64,000 nt of DNA from Vibrio maritimus. Lineage in GTDB: Bacteria; Pseudomonadota; Gammaproteobacteria; Enterobacterales; Vibrionaceae. The DNA is taken from the NCBI GenBank assembly GCA_000755425.1, contig BBMT01000003.1, positions 434,001 to 498,000 on the forward strand, in the 5' to 3' direction. Position 1 is the first letter of the stretch; every line of letters starts with the position of its first letter. The position numbers and the translations under genes were made by a program. A model generated the notes under the pieces. The model was not told the origin of the DNA. It made no database searches and was given only the letters and a program-made list of their open reading frames with translations. Shown in pieces: positions 50,234 through 60,526 of the stretch.

Positions 50234-51430
50234 TTATGGTTTTAATCGTTTCAAAGCTTCGACGTCTTGTGGTTGGCTGTAATCAATACCATCAAACCCA
50301 AAACCATTCAGGTTTAAGAACGAACGCTGGAAGCCTTCAAAATCGCCAATCTGCTTGAAGTTGTCTTGATTCATTTCAGATAGGCGCTGCTTAACTTTAT
50401 CTTGGACTTCCGGAGTAAGTTCCCAGTCGTCCATGCGGATCAAACGTTCACCGTCAAGAGGAACCTTTTCTTGTCCGTAGAGCTTTGTTGCAAACAAGCG
50501 TTGCATCTGCTCGATACACTCTTCGTGCGTACCTTGCTCTTTCATGGTTTTGTATAGCGCGAGTAGGTATGGCGACAAGCCGGGGATAAACACACTGGCT
50601 TTGGTGACGAGTGCTTTACAGACCGCAGCATAGGCGTTGCCGTCGAAATTAGACAGTTCAAGATTGAGCGCATGACTCGTTTGATGTAAGTCGACCTTAG
50701 CACGTCCTAACGTACCGTCCAGGTAAATTGGGTGAGTGATCTCAGGACCAACATAAGACAAAGCGACCGTTTTGAAACCATTGGCGACGGAATCAGAGTT
50801 GACTAGGGTGTCAATCCAGCTTTCCCAGTCTTCACCACCCATGACTTTTAGAGTGCCTTCAATTTCTTCATCTGAGGCAGGCTCAAGGAGCGTATCTTCC
50901 CACGCTTGTGTTTCAAGGTTAATGGTTGAGCCCGAAACTGCTTCACCAATTGGTTTGATAGCAGAGCGCCAGAATTCCCCGTTTGGTTTTGGTCTTACAC
51001 CAGTAGCCAGACTGTAGATGACGAGGTCAACTTCACCTTCAAAGTAGGTCTCGATAGCTTCAATGACTTGTTCACGTACATCTTGAGAGAAAGCATCACC
51101 AACGATATTGATTGCGCGTCGATCTGCTTGCTGAGCCCGTTGTTTGAAGTAGATGTTGTTGTACCAACCAGCGGTACCAATCCCTTTTTCAGATGGACCA
51201 CGTTCAAAAGATACACCAATGGTATCGGCGTCTGCACCACCAAATGTGAGGGCTATGCGTGCCGCCAAGCCAAATCCAGATGACGCGCCCAAAATAAGCA
51301 CGCGTTTGGGACCATTTTTGATCGGGCTAGCCGATTTCACGTAAGCGATTTGGTCATCGACTGCCTTTTTGCACCCTTCTGGGTGAGAGGTCTTTGCGAC
51401 AACACCGCTGATAACTGGTTCAACTATCAC
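50234..51430 (-). CDS. fabV: Trans-2-enoyl-ACP/CoA reductase FabV
   Basis: 398 residues from a GTG start at 51430 (MIVEPVISGVVAKTSHPEG); an upstream in-frame extension of 12 codons lacks family support. FabV carries out the last, NAD(P)H-dependent step of each fatty acid elongation round and is naturally tolerant of triclosan. The Rossmann glycine motif LILGASSGFGLAARIALTFG and the catalytic Y-x8-K in PIYLDGTLGRAK are present, plus the C-terminal FGFDGIDY. It is downstream of tesA on the same strand with a structured 140-base gap. Confidence 0.94.
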   Translation of the reverse strand: MIVEPVISGVVAKTSHPEGCKKAVDDQIAYVKSASPIKNGPKRVLILGASSGFGLAARIALTFGGADADTIGVSFERGPSEKGIGTAGWYNNIYFKQRAQQADRRAINIVGDAFSQDVREQVIEAIETYFEGEVDLVIYSLATGVRPKPNGEFWRSAIKPIGEAVSGSTINLETQAWEDTLLEPASDEEIEGTLKVMGGEDWESWIDTLVNSDSVANGFKTVALSYVGPEITHPIYLDGTLGRAKVDLHQTSHALNLELSNFDGNAYAAVCKALVTKASVFIPGLSPYLLALYKTMKEQGTHEECIEQMQRLFATKLYGQEKVPLDGERLIRMDDWELTPEVQDKVKQRLSEMNQDNFKQIGDFEGFQRSFLNLNGFGFDGIDYSQPQDVEALKRLKP

Positions 51431-51510
51431 TGTATACAACCTATCTAAGACGATGATAAAACTCAAGATAGCGTAAAGTGTTGTAAATTATATTGAGCTA
51501 GGGCATCAAA

Positions 51511-51561
51511 TTGGCGATTCTGAGCGTATTTACTCAGCAACAATGTTGCTAAAATCGCCAA
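51511..51561 (-). other. Nested inverted repeats between tesA and fabV (possible three-way RNA junction)
   Basis: Outer arms TTGGCGATT (51511-51519) and AATCGCCAA (51553-51561) pair perfectly. Inside are AGCAAC / GTTGCT (51536-51550) and TGAG / CTCA around an eight-base loop. The element begins just after the tesA stop and precedes fabV. There is no T tract, so it is a poor intrinsic terminator. It could be a leader or processing structure. Confidence 0.5.
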
Positions 51562-51569
51562 CTAACAGA

Positions 51570-52177
51570 TTAAAGGTGGGGCTTGAGTGCTTCAGCGACA
51601 AATTGTGCGATGAAGGGTTGAGCATCTGGTTTAGGGTGCAGCCCGTCTTTCATCATCCATTCAGGCTTGATAATCACTTCTTCAAGGAAGAATGGGATGA
51701 GGGGATGCCGTGCTCTGAAGCCAACTTCGGGTAGATGTTTTCGAACATGGCGCTGTAACGCTTACCGTAGTTCGGCGGTACGCGAATTTGCATCAAGAAT
51801 ACACTAGCGCCGGCCTCTTGGCTTTGGGTGATTAATGTTGATAGGTTACGCTCAATGATGGGCGGTTGGAAACCACGTAATCCATCATTTGCGCCAAGCT
51901 CAATAAGCACATAATCGGGTTGATGTTCGCTCAACAAGCCGGGTAGTTTTGCTAGACCGTTACCCGTTGTATCGCCTGATACGCTGCCATTAATGATGCT
52001 GTACTCGGTATCATCGTCAGACAGGTGCTTAGAGAGCATAGTTGGCCAACTGAGGTCTGCTGACATGTTGTAGCCAGCACTCAGACTGTCGCCGAGTATA
52101 AGAATAGACGCCGCCTTTGCGTGAAAAGAGGCCAAGGAAACAAAAATAATAATCAAAGAGGAAAGTTGCCGAATCAT
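51570..52177 (-). CDS. tesA: Periplasmic SGNH esterase / acyl-CoA thioesterase I TesA (frameshifted)
   Basis: About 202 residues. The start chosen is the ATG at 52175-52177 (MIRQLSSLIIIFVSLASFHA, a signal peptide); an upstream ATG would run into the divergent gene. SGNH blocks: ILGDSLSAGYN, GSVSGDTTGNGL, IELGANDGLRG, and DGLHP with the catalytic Asp-His. The last block is only reached when one C is restored in the CCCC at 51701-51704 (GIPLIPFFLEEV). Divergent from ybbA, an order also found in E. coli. Confidence 0.9.
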
Positions 52178-52849
52178 GAGTTCTTCCATAATCAAAGCTG
52201 AATCAGTGTCCAAAGTAGTGTCTACGAAAACGGAGCATTTAACAATCCTCGAGGATGTGAATCTGTCGATTCAAGAAGGAGAGTCTATTGCTATTGTTGG
52301 CACGTCAGGGGCAGGAAAGTCCACGCTAATGACGTTACTGGCTGGCTTGGACGTCCCAAGCACGGGCAATATCCAATTACTTTCAAATCCTATTTCTCAG
52401 ATGAGTGATGAAGATAGAGCCAGTATTCGTAGTGAGCACCTCGGCTTTGTGTTTCAGAGTTTTTTATTAATCCCAAGCTTATCTGCACTTGGCAACGTGA
52501 CTTTGCCCTGCCTGTTAAAAGGTGAGCAAGAGGACGAAGCGAAAGCACGTCAACTTCTCGAGTCGGTAGGGCTTGGGCATCGTATTGACCACTTGCCATC
52601 ACAGCTATCTGGTGGTGAGCAGCAACGAGTCGCCATTGCGCGTGCCTTTATGACTAGCCTAAGATACTCTTTGCAGACGAACCAACGGGTAACTTGGATC
52701 AGAATACGGCACACAAAATTGTCGAGTTATTGTTTGATCTCAACCAGCAGCATGGCACAACGCTCGTGCTCGTCACTCACGACCTATCGCTAGCTAAACG
52801 TTGCGATCGCATTTTTCACATGAATGCGGGTCGGCTTGAGCAGGAGTAG
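52176..52849 (+). CDS. ybbA: ABC transporter ATPase, YbbA/LolD type (frameshifted)
   Basis: About 224 residues with one C restored near 52658 (TSPKILFADEPTGNLD). Walker A GTSGAGKST, Q loop VFQSFLLIP, signature LSGGEQQRVAIARA, Walker B ILFADE and the H loop VTHDLSLA are all present. It partners the large FtsX-like permease 3 bases downstream. MacB/LolD-type systems move molecules across the periplasm by mechanotransmission; the substrate is not known. Its ATG overlaps the tesA start on the other strand (CATG). Confidence 0.9.
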
Positions 52850-52852
52850 CGA

Positions 52853-55332
52853 ATGTCACAACAGCAAACCAGTTCTACTAAAACCAGTTCCGAACACAAG
52901 AGCACGAGTGCCAATTTAAACAATCGTCTGGTGAAGTGGAGCTTTGACGAAATTAGGCAAGGACAACTTTGGCCTATCGCTATTTCCTTGACTCTGATAA
53001 TCGCCTGTATTTTCGGATTAGCGGCACTTGCTGAGCGAATGGAACAGGTCATTGTCAAACAAGGAAAAGATGCACTAACAGCTGACTCTATATACATTTC
53101 AGCAAATCCGATTACCGAGAAAAACACTGAATTTATCGTAGGGTCAGGGCTGGGAACGTCGTGGTATACACGTTTCGCGACTATGTCGTTTAGTGATAGC
53201 GGTATGCAATTGATAACGGTAAAAGCCGTGGATTCAAAGTTTCCACTTCGCGGGACATTAACTTTAGGCTCCGATCAAGGTACACAAAACCAAGTCAAAG
53301 AAGGGGAATTGTGGCTTGATAGCCGAATAGCCAAGCAGTTGAATGTTTCTGGTGGTGACGTTGTCACTATTGGTGACGCTGAACTTGCTGTGAGTGGTGT
53401 TATTTTAGAAGAACCTGGCATCAGTTTTAACCCGTTTCAGCAGATGCCAACCGCCTATATTCACCAGAGCTCCGTGGATGAAACAGGTGCAGTACAGCTT
53501 GGTAGCCGAGTGCAGTTTCGTGCGTATTTAGTAGGGGACGAAGAAAAAATTGACGCACTCAAGCAGCAAATAGAACTCACCCCAAGTGACCGATGGCGTG
53601 ACCAATCATCAGGTAGTCGAACCAATGATATCTTTGACAGGACAACACAATACCTGTCTCTCACTGTTGCGATCATCATCATCATGGCAGCAACGACGCT
53701 TGTACTGACCTGTCAGAATTACGTGCAAAGTAGAAGACAAACGGTCGCGATGCTCAAAAGCCTTGGTGCTAGTAAACATTGGTTAGTACGTTGGCTTTCA
53801 ATCCAAACCCTGCTGCTTGTGAGTATGTCGGTTGTTGCGGGTCTACTGCTAGGGATGGGTTTAGAGACGCTTCTTCGCGTGCCTCTTACCGATTTACTGC
53901 CAGATCCACTTCCAACCTACGGGTTTAAGCCAGCCGTTATTGCAATCGTATCGAGCTTACTAATTGGCGTTCCTGCTCTGGGCATTCCGCTTTATAAGCT
54001 GATTTCTGTATCATCTGTAGAAGTCTTGCAAAGTGCTGACGAGAAGCGTGGCGGCTGGATCTATTCATTGGTCTTAGTCCCGGTTATTCCGCTACTCATT
54101 GCGTATCGTGACAATAATCTCGTGTGGATTGTACTGGCGGGTATTGTCGGTTTGTTTGTCGTTCTTGCCGCTATTAGTGTTCTGTTTACGTTGCTCTTAA
54201 GTCGTCTATCTTTGCCAATTTCGATGAAACTAGCGGTTAGCCGTATAAATCGAAGTAAGCGTCATACGGGATTGCAATACGGGGCACTCGGCTCTCACTG
54301 ATGTTGCTTACGACAATTTGGCTGGTGAGAAATGATCTACTCAGTGACTGGCAAAGAACGCTTCCAGCTGATGCTCCGAACGCGTTTGCGCTCAATATCG
54401 CTGATTATGAAAAAGATGCCTATTTGAGCGCTCTAGATGGGAACAACATCGACCGTTCTCAAGCGTTTCCCATCTCCCGAGGGCGCTTGACGCTTATAAA
54501 TGGTGAAGATGCGCAAACCAGACAGAAAAAGGGTATTGATGAGGAAGATGCGCTAAGTCGAGAGCTCAATTTTACCTACGCCGATACGCTTCCTGACTAC
54601 AACGAGGTTCTTACTGGCCAATGGACGCAGACTGGTGGCGTCTCAGTAGAAAAAGAAGTGGCGGAAAATCTTGGTCTTAAGATTGGTGATGAACTTGGCT
54701 TTACCATTAATGGCCAAGAGGTAACAGCAGCCATCAACTCAATTCGATTTGTTGAATGGAGGGACATGAAGCCTAACTTTTACTTCATCTTTACTCCAGA
54801 TGTGCTGGCAAACATACCAAGTGCGTGGTTAGTCAGCTTTAGGCTTCAAGACAAAGATAATGATCTGATTGCCACCTTGTCACGAAACCATCCTACGGTG
54901 AGTTTAATGGACATACGTTTGATGGGTGAAAAGATACAAGGGCTGCTCAGCCAAATTGTATGGTCGATAACAGTTTTGGCGGCATTAGGTGTACTTTCAG
55001 GGGTATTACTAATCTTTACCTTGTTAAGATTGAGCTTATCTCAGCGTCAAGCGGAAATACGTCTATACCGAACCTTAGGGGCGAGCCGTAAAAGGATCGT
55101 TCGTACCATTTGGGCCGAATATGGGATCATGGCGATTACAGCGGGTATTGTTGCCACTTTTGGCGCTGAGTTAGTCGTGGGTTCGATCATGACAATTGGG
55201 TTTGATTTACCATGGAGTTGGCATTTATCCACGTGGATAATGGTTCCCGCAATCGCTTTCGCGACGTTAGCACTGGTTCTTTTTTCATTGATAAGACAGA
55301 TGCTTACTACATCTCAAAAGCAGTTTGCTTAA
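52853..55332 (+). CDS. ybbP: FtsX-like ABC permease, YbbP family (frameshifted)
   Basis: About 826 residues when one base is restored near 54290 (GALALSLMLLTTIWL). About ten membrane segments in three clusters with two large periplasmic domains, and two FtsX domains (LSLTVAIIIIMAATTLVLTC and GVLSGVLLIFTLLRLSLSQR with the conserved QRQAEIRLYRTLGASRKRI). It forms a transporter with YbbA. The predicted topology is that of the E. coli YbbP family, whose members act on lipids or lipoprotein-like cargo; the substrate is unproven. Confidence 0.9.
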
Positions 55333-55339
55333 TACTTAG

Positions 55340-55375
55340 CCACCGTTTTTGTTAAGTTATCCACAAAAACGGTGG
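55340..55375. terminator. Perfect hairpin after ybbP, overlapping DnaA-box-like sequence
   Basis: 13-base perfect arms (CCACCGTTTTTGT and ACAAAAACGGTGG) around a ten-base loop; no strong T tract after it on the plus strand. It could be a terminator or a protein site. The loop and right arm contain TTATCCACA, a consensus DnaA box. Confidence 0.6.
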
Positions 55376-55391
55376 ATAAAGTTTTGGATAA
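55357..55391. promoter_or_regulatory. Cluster of three DnaA-box-like 9-mers
   Basis: TTATCCACA at 55357-55365 (exact consensus, plus strand), TTATCCACC at 55371-55379 (minus, one mismatch) and TTATCCAAA at 55383-55391 (minus, one mismatch) within 35 bases, in the gap between ybbP and the FAD gene. Part of the clustering comes from the hairpin palindrome itself. Confidence 0.4.
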
Positions 55392-55553
55392 CTCAAGAGT
55401 ATCCTAAGCGACAAAAATCGTTAGCCTTTGATTGGTCGGTGATGGCGGGTAATCTGATTGTCATCAAGCTGTCAGAAAACTTATTCACCGATTAACTGTC
55501 AAGAGAAAACATCACAAAAAATAGGATTTTTTTTATCTTTCGATGCGGCTAAA

Positions 55554-56996
55554 ATGTCGCATCTTCATCACGTCAATCTATTAGAAATGAGTCAAGAATT
55601 CCCACAGATGCAGAGTAGTCAACGAGTGGCCATAATAGGCGGAGGCGTAGCAGGATCAACGGTGGCTTTGTACCTTGCTAAGCAAGGTATCGACGTGACC
55701 GTATATGAAAAAAATCAGCGTCTTGTTAGCGGGCCACCGATTTGTCACCTTCATGCTGGTGGCAATTTGTATCGTGAAATCTCTGAGCAACATTGTCTTG
55801 AACTACTTCAGCAATCAATAGAGTTTGTACGCTTTTTTCCTTCGGTTGTTAATGTGCGTCCAACTGTTATAGCGGTTCCTCAAGGTGATGAAGGTAAGCC
55901 AGGCGCTTTGCTTCCTCGTTTAAATGTACTTCGTGATGCCTATCGAAAGTTAGTAGAGTTGGACAGCGAGAACCAAGTGTTAGGCAACCCTGCTGACTAC
56001 TTCTATGAGTTCGACCGCCAAACTTTGGATACCTTGTCCAAGCGGCATACACCAGAAGCGCCACAATCATTAGAAGAGTGGCTAATCCCTTTCGCTAAAC
56101 ACACCGACCTAGATAAGCTCAAATTCCCGGTCTATGTTGTTCAAGAGTATGGCCTTAGTTTGTTCCGTGTTGCCTCATCTGTTGAACTGTGGTCTGAGCA
56201 AATTGCTAACCTGCATATCCGCACTGATGCAAAGATAGAGCAGATTAGGGAGAATGAGCATGGGTATGAACTAAAGCTAGCGTCAGGGCTAACAGAGTCG
56301 TTCGATTTTGTTATTAACGCTTGTGGATTTCGTACCGGCACCATTGACGATAAGCTAAACAAACCACGCCAAAGACTCGTAGAGTTTAAAGCCGCGTACG
56401 TTACCAAATGGGCAAAACACCAGCATGAAAAATGGCCAGAAGTGATTTTTCACGGTCAGCGCGGTACGCCGCAGGGTATGGCACAGTTAACGCCGTACCC
56501 TGGTGGCTATTTTCAACTGCACGGAATGACCAAGTCGATCACGCTATTTGATAACGGTTTAGTGAAATCAGGTGGTACTACGTCACAGCCACAGCTTCCA
56601 GAACACCTAGTCGATAAAATTGATAATGGCTGGCCAGAGCAGGTGCAAACCACCCGTTCAAAAAGTGCTATTCAGCACCTTGCTCAGTATGTACCAGATT
56701 TTGAATCAGCAGTACCCGCAGGAAAACCCCTGTATGGTGCTCAGCAAATACCTGGCTTAGAGCCAAGTCTTCGTTCTGCTGATGTTAGCTTTGATGGTGA
56801 ACGTTATGCTCGCCTAGAAATAGTTAAAGCTTCATCTGCTTTGCTTGCTGCGAAAAAGATTATGAATCGTTGGTTTGTCGATCAACACGTTAACATTAGC
56901 AGTTCTCATGTGTTAGAGCCTTCAGAGATAGAGTTGACCGCAAAGCAGATTGCTCGTGAGCGAGGCTACCCAGAATCGCTAGCCGTTGCCTATTAA
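55554..56996 (+). CDS. FAD-dependent oxidoreductase
   Basis: About 480 residues from the ATG at 55554 (MSHLHHVNLLEMSQEFPQ); ATG 55587 is an alternative, and an upstream start at 55458 would add 32 unlikely residues. A Rossmann FAD-binding site opens it: VAIIGGGVAGSTVALYLAKQ with an acidic end (VYEKN). A second flavin motif is INACGFRTGTID. Substrate specificity is not apparent; it resembles amino-acid-oxidase-like DAO family enzymes. It is separate from galE by about 100 bases. Confidence 0.8.
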   Translation: MSHLHHVNLLEMSQEFPQMQSSQRVAIIGGGVAGSTVALYLAKQGIDVTVYEKNQRLVSGPPICHLHAGGNLYREISEQHCLELLQQSIEFVRFFPSVVNVRPTVIAVPQGDEGKPGALLPRLNVLRDAYRKLVELDSENQVLGNPADYFYEFDRQTLDTLSKRHTPEAPQSLEEWLIPFAKHTDLDKLKFPVYVVQEYGLSLFRVASSVELWSEQIANLHIRTDAKIEQIRENEHGYELKLASGLTESFDFVINACGFRTGTIDDKLNKPRQRLVEFKAAYVTKWAKHQHEKWPEVIFHGQRGTPQGMAQLTPYPGGYFQLHGMTKSITLFDNGLVKSGGTTSQPQLPEHLVDKIDNGWPEQVQTTRSKSAIQHLAQYVPDFESAVPAGKPLYGAQQIPGLEPSLRSADVSFDGERYARLEIVKASSALLAAKKIMNRWFVDQHVNISSSHVLEPSEIELTAKQIARERGYPESLAVAY

Positions 56997-57095
56997 ACGT
57001 ACGTTAATCCATTGGTTTATAAAGATAAGACAAAATAAAGGGTCGCAAATCTGCTCCGATTGCATATAATCGCTGTAGAGAAATACAAGGAATTT

Positions 57096-58111
57096 ATGAT
57101 GAACGTACTAGTAACAGGTGGCGCAGGCTACATTGGAAGTCACACATGTGTGCAGCTTATTGAAGCAGGTATGACACCAATTATCTTTGATAATCTTTAC
57201 AACGCAAAATCCGCGGTGATTGATCGCATAGAGAAAATCACAAGTAACCGCCCAGTGTTTGTAAAAGGTGATGTACGCGACAAGCAAGCTTTGGTTGATG
57301 TGATGACGAATCATAATGTAGATGCAGTGATTCACTTTGCCGGCCTAAAAGCGGTAGGTGAGTCTGTTGAAAAGCCGCTTGAATACTATGATAACAATGT
57401 TAACGGAACCTTGGTGCTAGCCGATGCGATGCGTGAAGCGGGCGTTAAGCACATTGTCTTCAGTTCATCTGCAACGGTTTATGGCGACCCTGCGTCAGTG
57501 CCAATCACTGAATCATTTCCAACTAGTGCAACTAACCCGTATGGGCGTAGTAACTCATGGTTGAAGAATGTCTGACGGATTTCCACAAAGCCAATCCAGA
57601 TTGGACCATTACTTTGCTGCGTTACTTTAACCCAGTAGGTTCTCATCCTTCAGGTGAAATGGGAGAAGATCCACAGGGGATCCCAAATAACCTTATGCCA
57701 TTTGTGTCTCAAGTTGCTGTGGGTAGACGTGAATGTCTATCAGTTTTTGGTGACGACTATCCAACACCAGATGGCACTGGCGTTCGTGATTACATTCACG
57801 TAATGGATCTGGCTGACGGTCACATCGCCGCTCTGAAAACGTTGAATGGCAAAGAAGCGCTCTCTGTTTACAACTTAGGAACGGGCAACGGAAGTAGCGT
57901 ACTACAAATGGTTAAAGCGTTTGAAGAAGCCTCTGGTAAGCCAGTTCCTTATAAAGTGGTTGAACGTCGTCCTGGTGATATCGCCGAATGTTGGGCAGAT
58001 CCTAGTAAAGCGAACAAAGAACTTGGCTGGAAGGCGACACGTACATTATCCGATATGACAGCAGACGGATGGCGCTGGCAGTCGCAGAATCCGACTGGTT
58101 ATCCAGAGTAA
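57096..58111 (+). CDS. galE: UDP-glucose 4-epimerase GalE (frameshifted)
   Basis: About 338 residues. NAD-binding [20 protein letters not shown] leads, [10 protein letters not shown] carries the catalytic Ser, and the active-site Tyr-x3-Lys appears as YGRSKLMVEE once one A is restored at 57552-57553 (AGTAAACTC). Without it the protein stops right after the catalytic Tyr. It interconverts UDP-glucose and UDP-galactose for galactose use and surface polysaccharides. It is not followed by galT/galK here. A terminator follows. Confidence 0.94.
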
Positions 58112-58139
58112 TCTAGTTGTTTGTCGCATAAACTTAACA

Positions 58140-58165
58140 AAAGGCGCTAAAAGCGCCTTTTTTTG
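58140..58165. terminator. Terminator after galE
   Basis: AAAGGCGCT / AGCGCCTTT stem with a short A-rich loop and seven T. Confidence 0.93.
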
Positions 58166-58279
58166 ATCCAAGTCGCCTTATTTATTGAATAAAAAATATC
58201 ATATTGTTGAATATTTGCTAAAATGGTTCCAGCACTTAATTTAACCAATAAAATTAGTCTTTGACCACAAGGGGACTCC

Positions 58280-58354
58280 ATGGAGTTAGCACTCATCATT
58301 ACTTTCGTAGTAGCTGCGGTTGTAATGGTTAAAAAAGAAATGGCTGCAAAATAA
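58280..58354 (+). CDS. Small 24-residue membrane protein
   Basis: MELALIITFVVAAVVMVKKE then MAAK. One hydrophobic helix (residues about 3-17) followed by a positively charged tail, which suits a single-pass inner-membrane peptide. A good ribosome site (AAGGGG) lies five to ten bases before the ATG and the ORF is enclosed between two intrinsic terminators, as for an independent transcript. The family is not recognised; small single-helix proteins often modulate membrane complexes. Confidence 0.55.
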   Translation: MELALIITFVVAAVVMVKKEMAAK

Positions 58355-58407
58355 TCTTCATTCATACATTTTATTTACAAATCCTTTAACTGAATGAAAG
58401 TATTAAC

Positions 58408-58431
58408 AAAAACCGACGAAGTCGGTTTTTT
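58408..58431. terminator. Terminator after the small membrane protein gene
   Basis: AAAAACCGAC / GTCGGTTTTT stem with a GAA loop and T run. Confidence 0.92.
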
Positions 58432-58594
58432 ATGCGTGAAATTTGCGTATTCAACAATAAACTTTCCTTATCGTGACGACTAAAACTATCGTTGTATTTT
58501 TCGCTGCTAAACTCTTAAGGTGCACGCTCTTTCCGGTCGTTCGTAACCGGCGTTTCACACTCATAAAACAATATACCTAAAAGAGGATACTGCC

Positions 58595-59500
58595 ATGCGC
58601 ATTGCGATTCTATCTCGCAACGAAAACTTGTACTCAACTCGTCGCCTAAAAGAAGCAGGGGAAGCGAGGGGACATCAAGTGGATATCATTGATACCCTGC
58701 ATTGCTATATGGATATTACAAGTAGTAACTCTAAAGTCCGTTATATGGGTGAGGAGTTGCCTCAATACGATGCGGTGATTCCACGAATTGGTTCATCTAT
58801 TACTTTCTACGGAACCGCAGTGGTTCGTCAGTTTGAAATGATGGGCACTTTCTGTGTTAACGAGTCAGTAGCGATTAGCCGTTCACGTGACAAGCTGCGT
58901 TCATTGCAGTTGCTATCAAGAAAAGGCATCGGTCTACCTCGCACTGGTTTTGCAAGCAAGCCAGACGACATTCCAGATTTGATTAAAAACGTTGGCGGTG
59001 CGCCACTGGTTATCAAGCTACTTGAGGGTACTCAGGGCATCGGTGTGGTACTCGCAGAGACACAAAAAGCAGCAGAAAGTGTTATCGAAGCTTTCATGGG
59101 TCTAAAAGCCAACATTTTGGTTCAAGAGTTTATCGAAGAAGCTAACGGCGCTGATATTCGTTGTTTTGTTGTCGGTGGAAAAGTAATTGCTGCAATGAAG
59201 CGACAAGCTGCCGAAGGTGAATTCCGTTCAAATCTACATCGTGGTGGTACTGCACAGCTAATCAAGCTCACTAAAGAAGAGCGTGCAACAGCAGTAGCGG
59301 CTGCCAAGGCGATGGGGTTGAACTTGTGCGGGGTTGATATCCTTCAGTCGAAAAATGGTCCAGTGGTTATGGAAGTAAACTCATCACCAGGCCTAGAGGG
59401 AATTGAGAACGCGACAAGTAAAGATGTGGCGGGCCTTATTTACGAATTTATCGAGAAAAACGCCAAGCCAAACAACAACAAAACGAAAGGACGTGGTTAA
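58595..59500 (+). CDS. rimK: RimK-family ATP-grasp glutamate ligase
   Basis: 301 residues, intact. It adds glutamates to the C-terminus of ribosomal protein S6 in E. coli. ATP-grasp features are present: [41 protein letters not shown] (ATP-binding Lys and Gly loop), [20 protein letters not shown] and the Mg-binding [23 protein letters not shown] before the ATG. It starts a three-gene operon with the desuccinylase-like and RimB-like proteins, only 2 and 4 bases apart. Confidence 0.93.
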   Translation: MRIAILSRNENLYSTRRLKEAGEARGHQVDIIDTLHCYMDITSSNSKVRYMGEELPQYDAVIPRIGSSITFYGTAVVRQFEMMGTFCVNESVAISRSRDKLRSLQLLSRKGIGLPRTGFASKPDDIPDLIKNVGGAPLVIKLLEGTQGIGVVLAETQKAAESVIEAFMGLKANILVQEFIEEANGADIRCFVVGGKVIAAMKRQAAEGEFRSNLHRGGTAQLIKLTKEERATAVAAAKAMGLNLCGVDILQSKNGPVVMEVNSSPGLEGIENATSKDVAGLIYEFIEKNAKPNNNKTKGRG

Positions 59501-59502
59501 AA

Positions 59503-60522
59503 ATGGCTAAAGAGCTTGTCATAGCGGGCGTAGAAATACGCCCTGGTGAGCGTAAAGAAATCGATATCCCAGTTGCGAAGTTATACACGGACGCGGAAGT
59601 CAGTATCCCTGTTCAAGTCATACGAGCAAAGAAAGAGGGGCCAGTGGTGTTTGTGAGCGCCGCTGTCCACGGGGATGAGTTAAATGGCATTGAGATTATT
59701 AGTCGCCTAATTGCTGAAAATTTAAAGCTGCAATGCGGAACCTTGATTTACGTGCCTATGGTCAATGTGTATGGCGTACTCAACCAGAGTCGTTATATGC
59801 CGGATCGCCGAGATCTAAACCGTTGTTTTCCTGGCTCAAAGAAAGGGTCGCTTGCTGGACGCTTAGCGCACACTTTTCTAGAGAGCATTGTTTCTCATTG
59901 TGACTATGGTATCGACCTGCACACAGGCGCTATTCATCGTTCTAACTTGCCTCAAATTAGAGCAAACTTAGAAGATGAGGAGACAAAGCGTCTCGCAGAG
60001 GCGTTTGCGGTGCCAGTTTTGCTTAATGCGAACATTCGAGATGGCTCGCTCCGTGAAGCGGCAGTAAATCACGGTGCGCGCGTATTGCTGTATGAAGCAG
60101 GTGAAGCGCTGCGTTTTGACGAGCTGTCAATCCAGACAGGTGTTAAGGGCGTTCTTCGCGTACTGAAAGCACTCGGTATGATTCGCAAACGAGTATCTAA
60201 GTCAAAAACGGAACCGTTTATTGCTAACCGCAGTGACTGGACTCGTGCTGACGCGAGTGGATTCGTTAAGGAATACGTTCAGTTAGGCTCTATGGTCGAG
60301 AAAGGAGAGATCCTAGCCGACATCAACGGCCCGCTAGGTAACAACATCGGCCAGGTTACGTCAAACCGTACCGGTATTATAATCGGCAAGCAAAACATTC
60401 CTCTAGTTCAAGAAGGGGAAGCTATGTATCACATTGCGTATTTTGGAGATAACGCAGAAGAGGTATTTGAACACATCGAAATCATGCAAGAGTCGATTGT
60501 TCCAGTAGAACCGAGCATGTAA
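59503..60522 (+). CDS. Succinylglutamate desuccinylase/aspartoacylase-family protein
   Basis: 339 residues, intact. It is a zinc M14-like amidohydrolase: zinc ligands in VHGDELNGIEII (His, Glu) and the second His in YGIDLHTGAIHR, then PDRRDLNRCFPGS with the substrate Arg-Asn. The domain order is that of the AstE/ASPA family with a C-terminal beta-barrel (LADINGPLGNNIGQV) of biotinyl-like type. Being in a rimK operon, it may trim or modify glutamate-linked products rather than act in arginine breakdown. This is inference. Confidence 0.88.
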   Translation: MAKELVIAGVEIRPGERKEIDIPVAKLYTDAEVSIPVQVIRAKKEGPVVFVSAAVHGDELNGIEIISRLIAENLKLQCGTLIYVPMVNVYGVLNQSRYMPDRRDLNRCFPGSKKGSLAGRLAHTFLESIVSHCDYGIDLHTGAIHRSNLPQIRANLEDEETKRLAEAFAVPVLLNANIRDGSLREAAVNHGARVLLYEAGEALRFDELSIQTGVKGVLRVLKALGMIRKRVSKSKTEPFIANRSDWTRADASGFVKEYVQLGSMVEKGEILADINGPLGNNIGQVTSNRTGIIIGKQNIPLVQEGEAMYHIAYFGDNAEEVFEHIEIMQESIVPVEPSM

Positions 60523-60526
60523 CACT

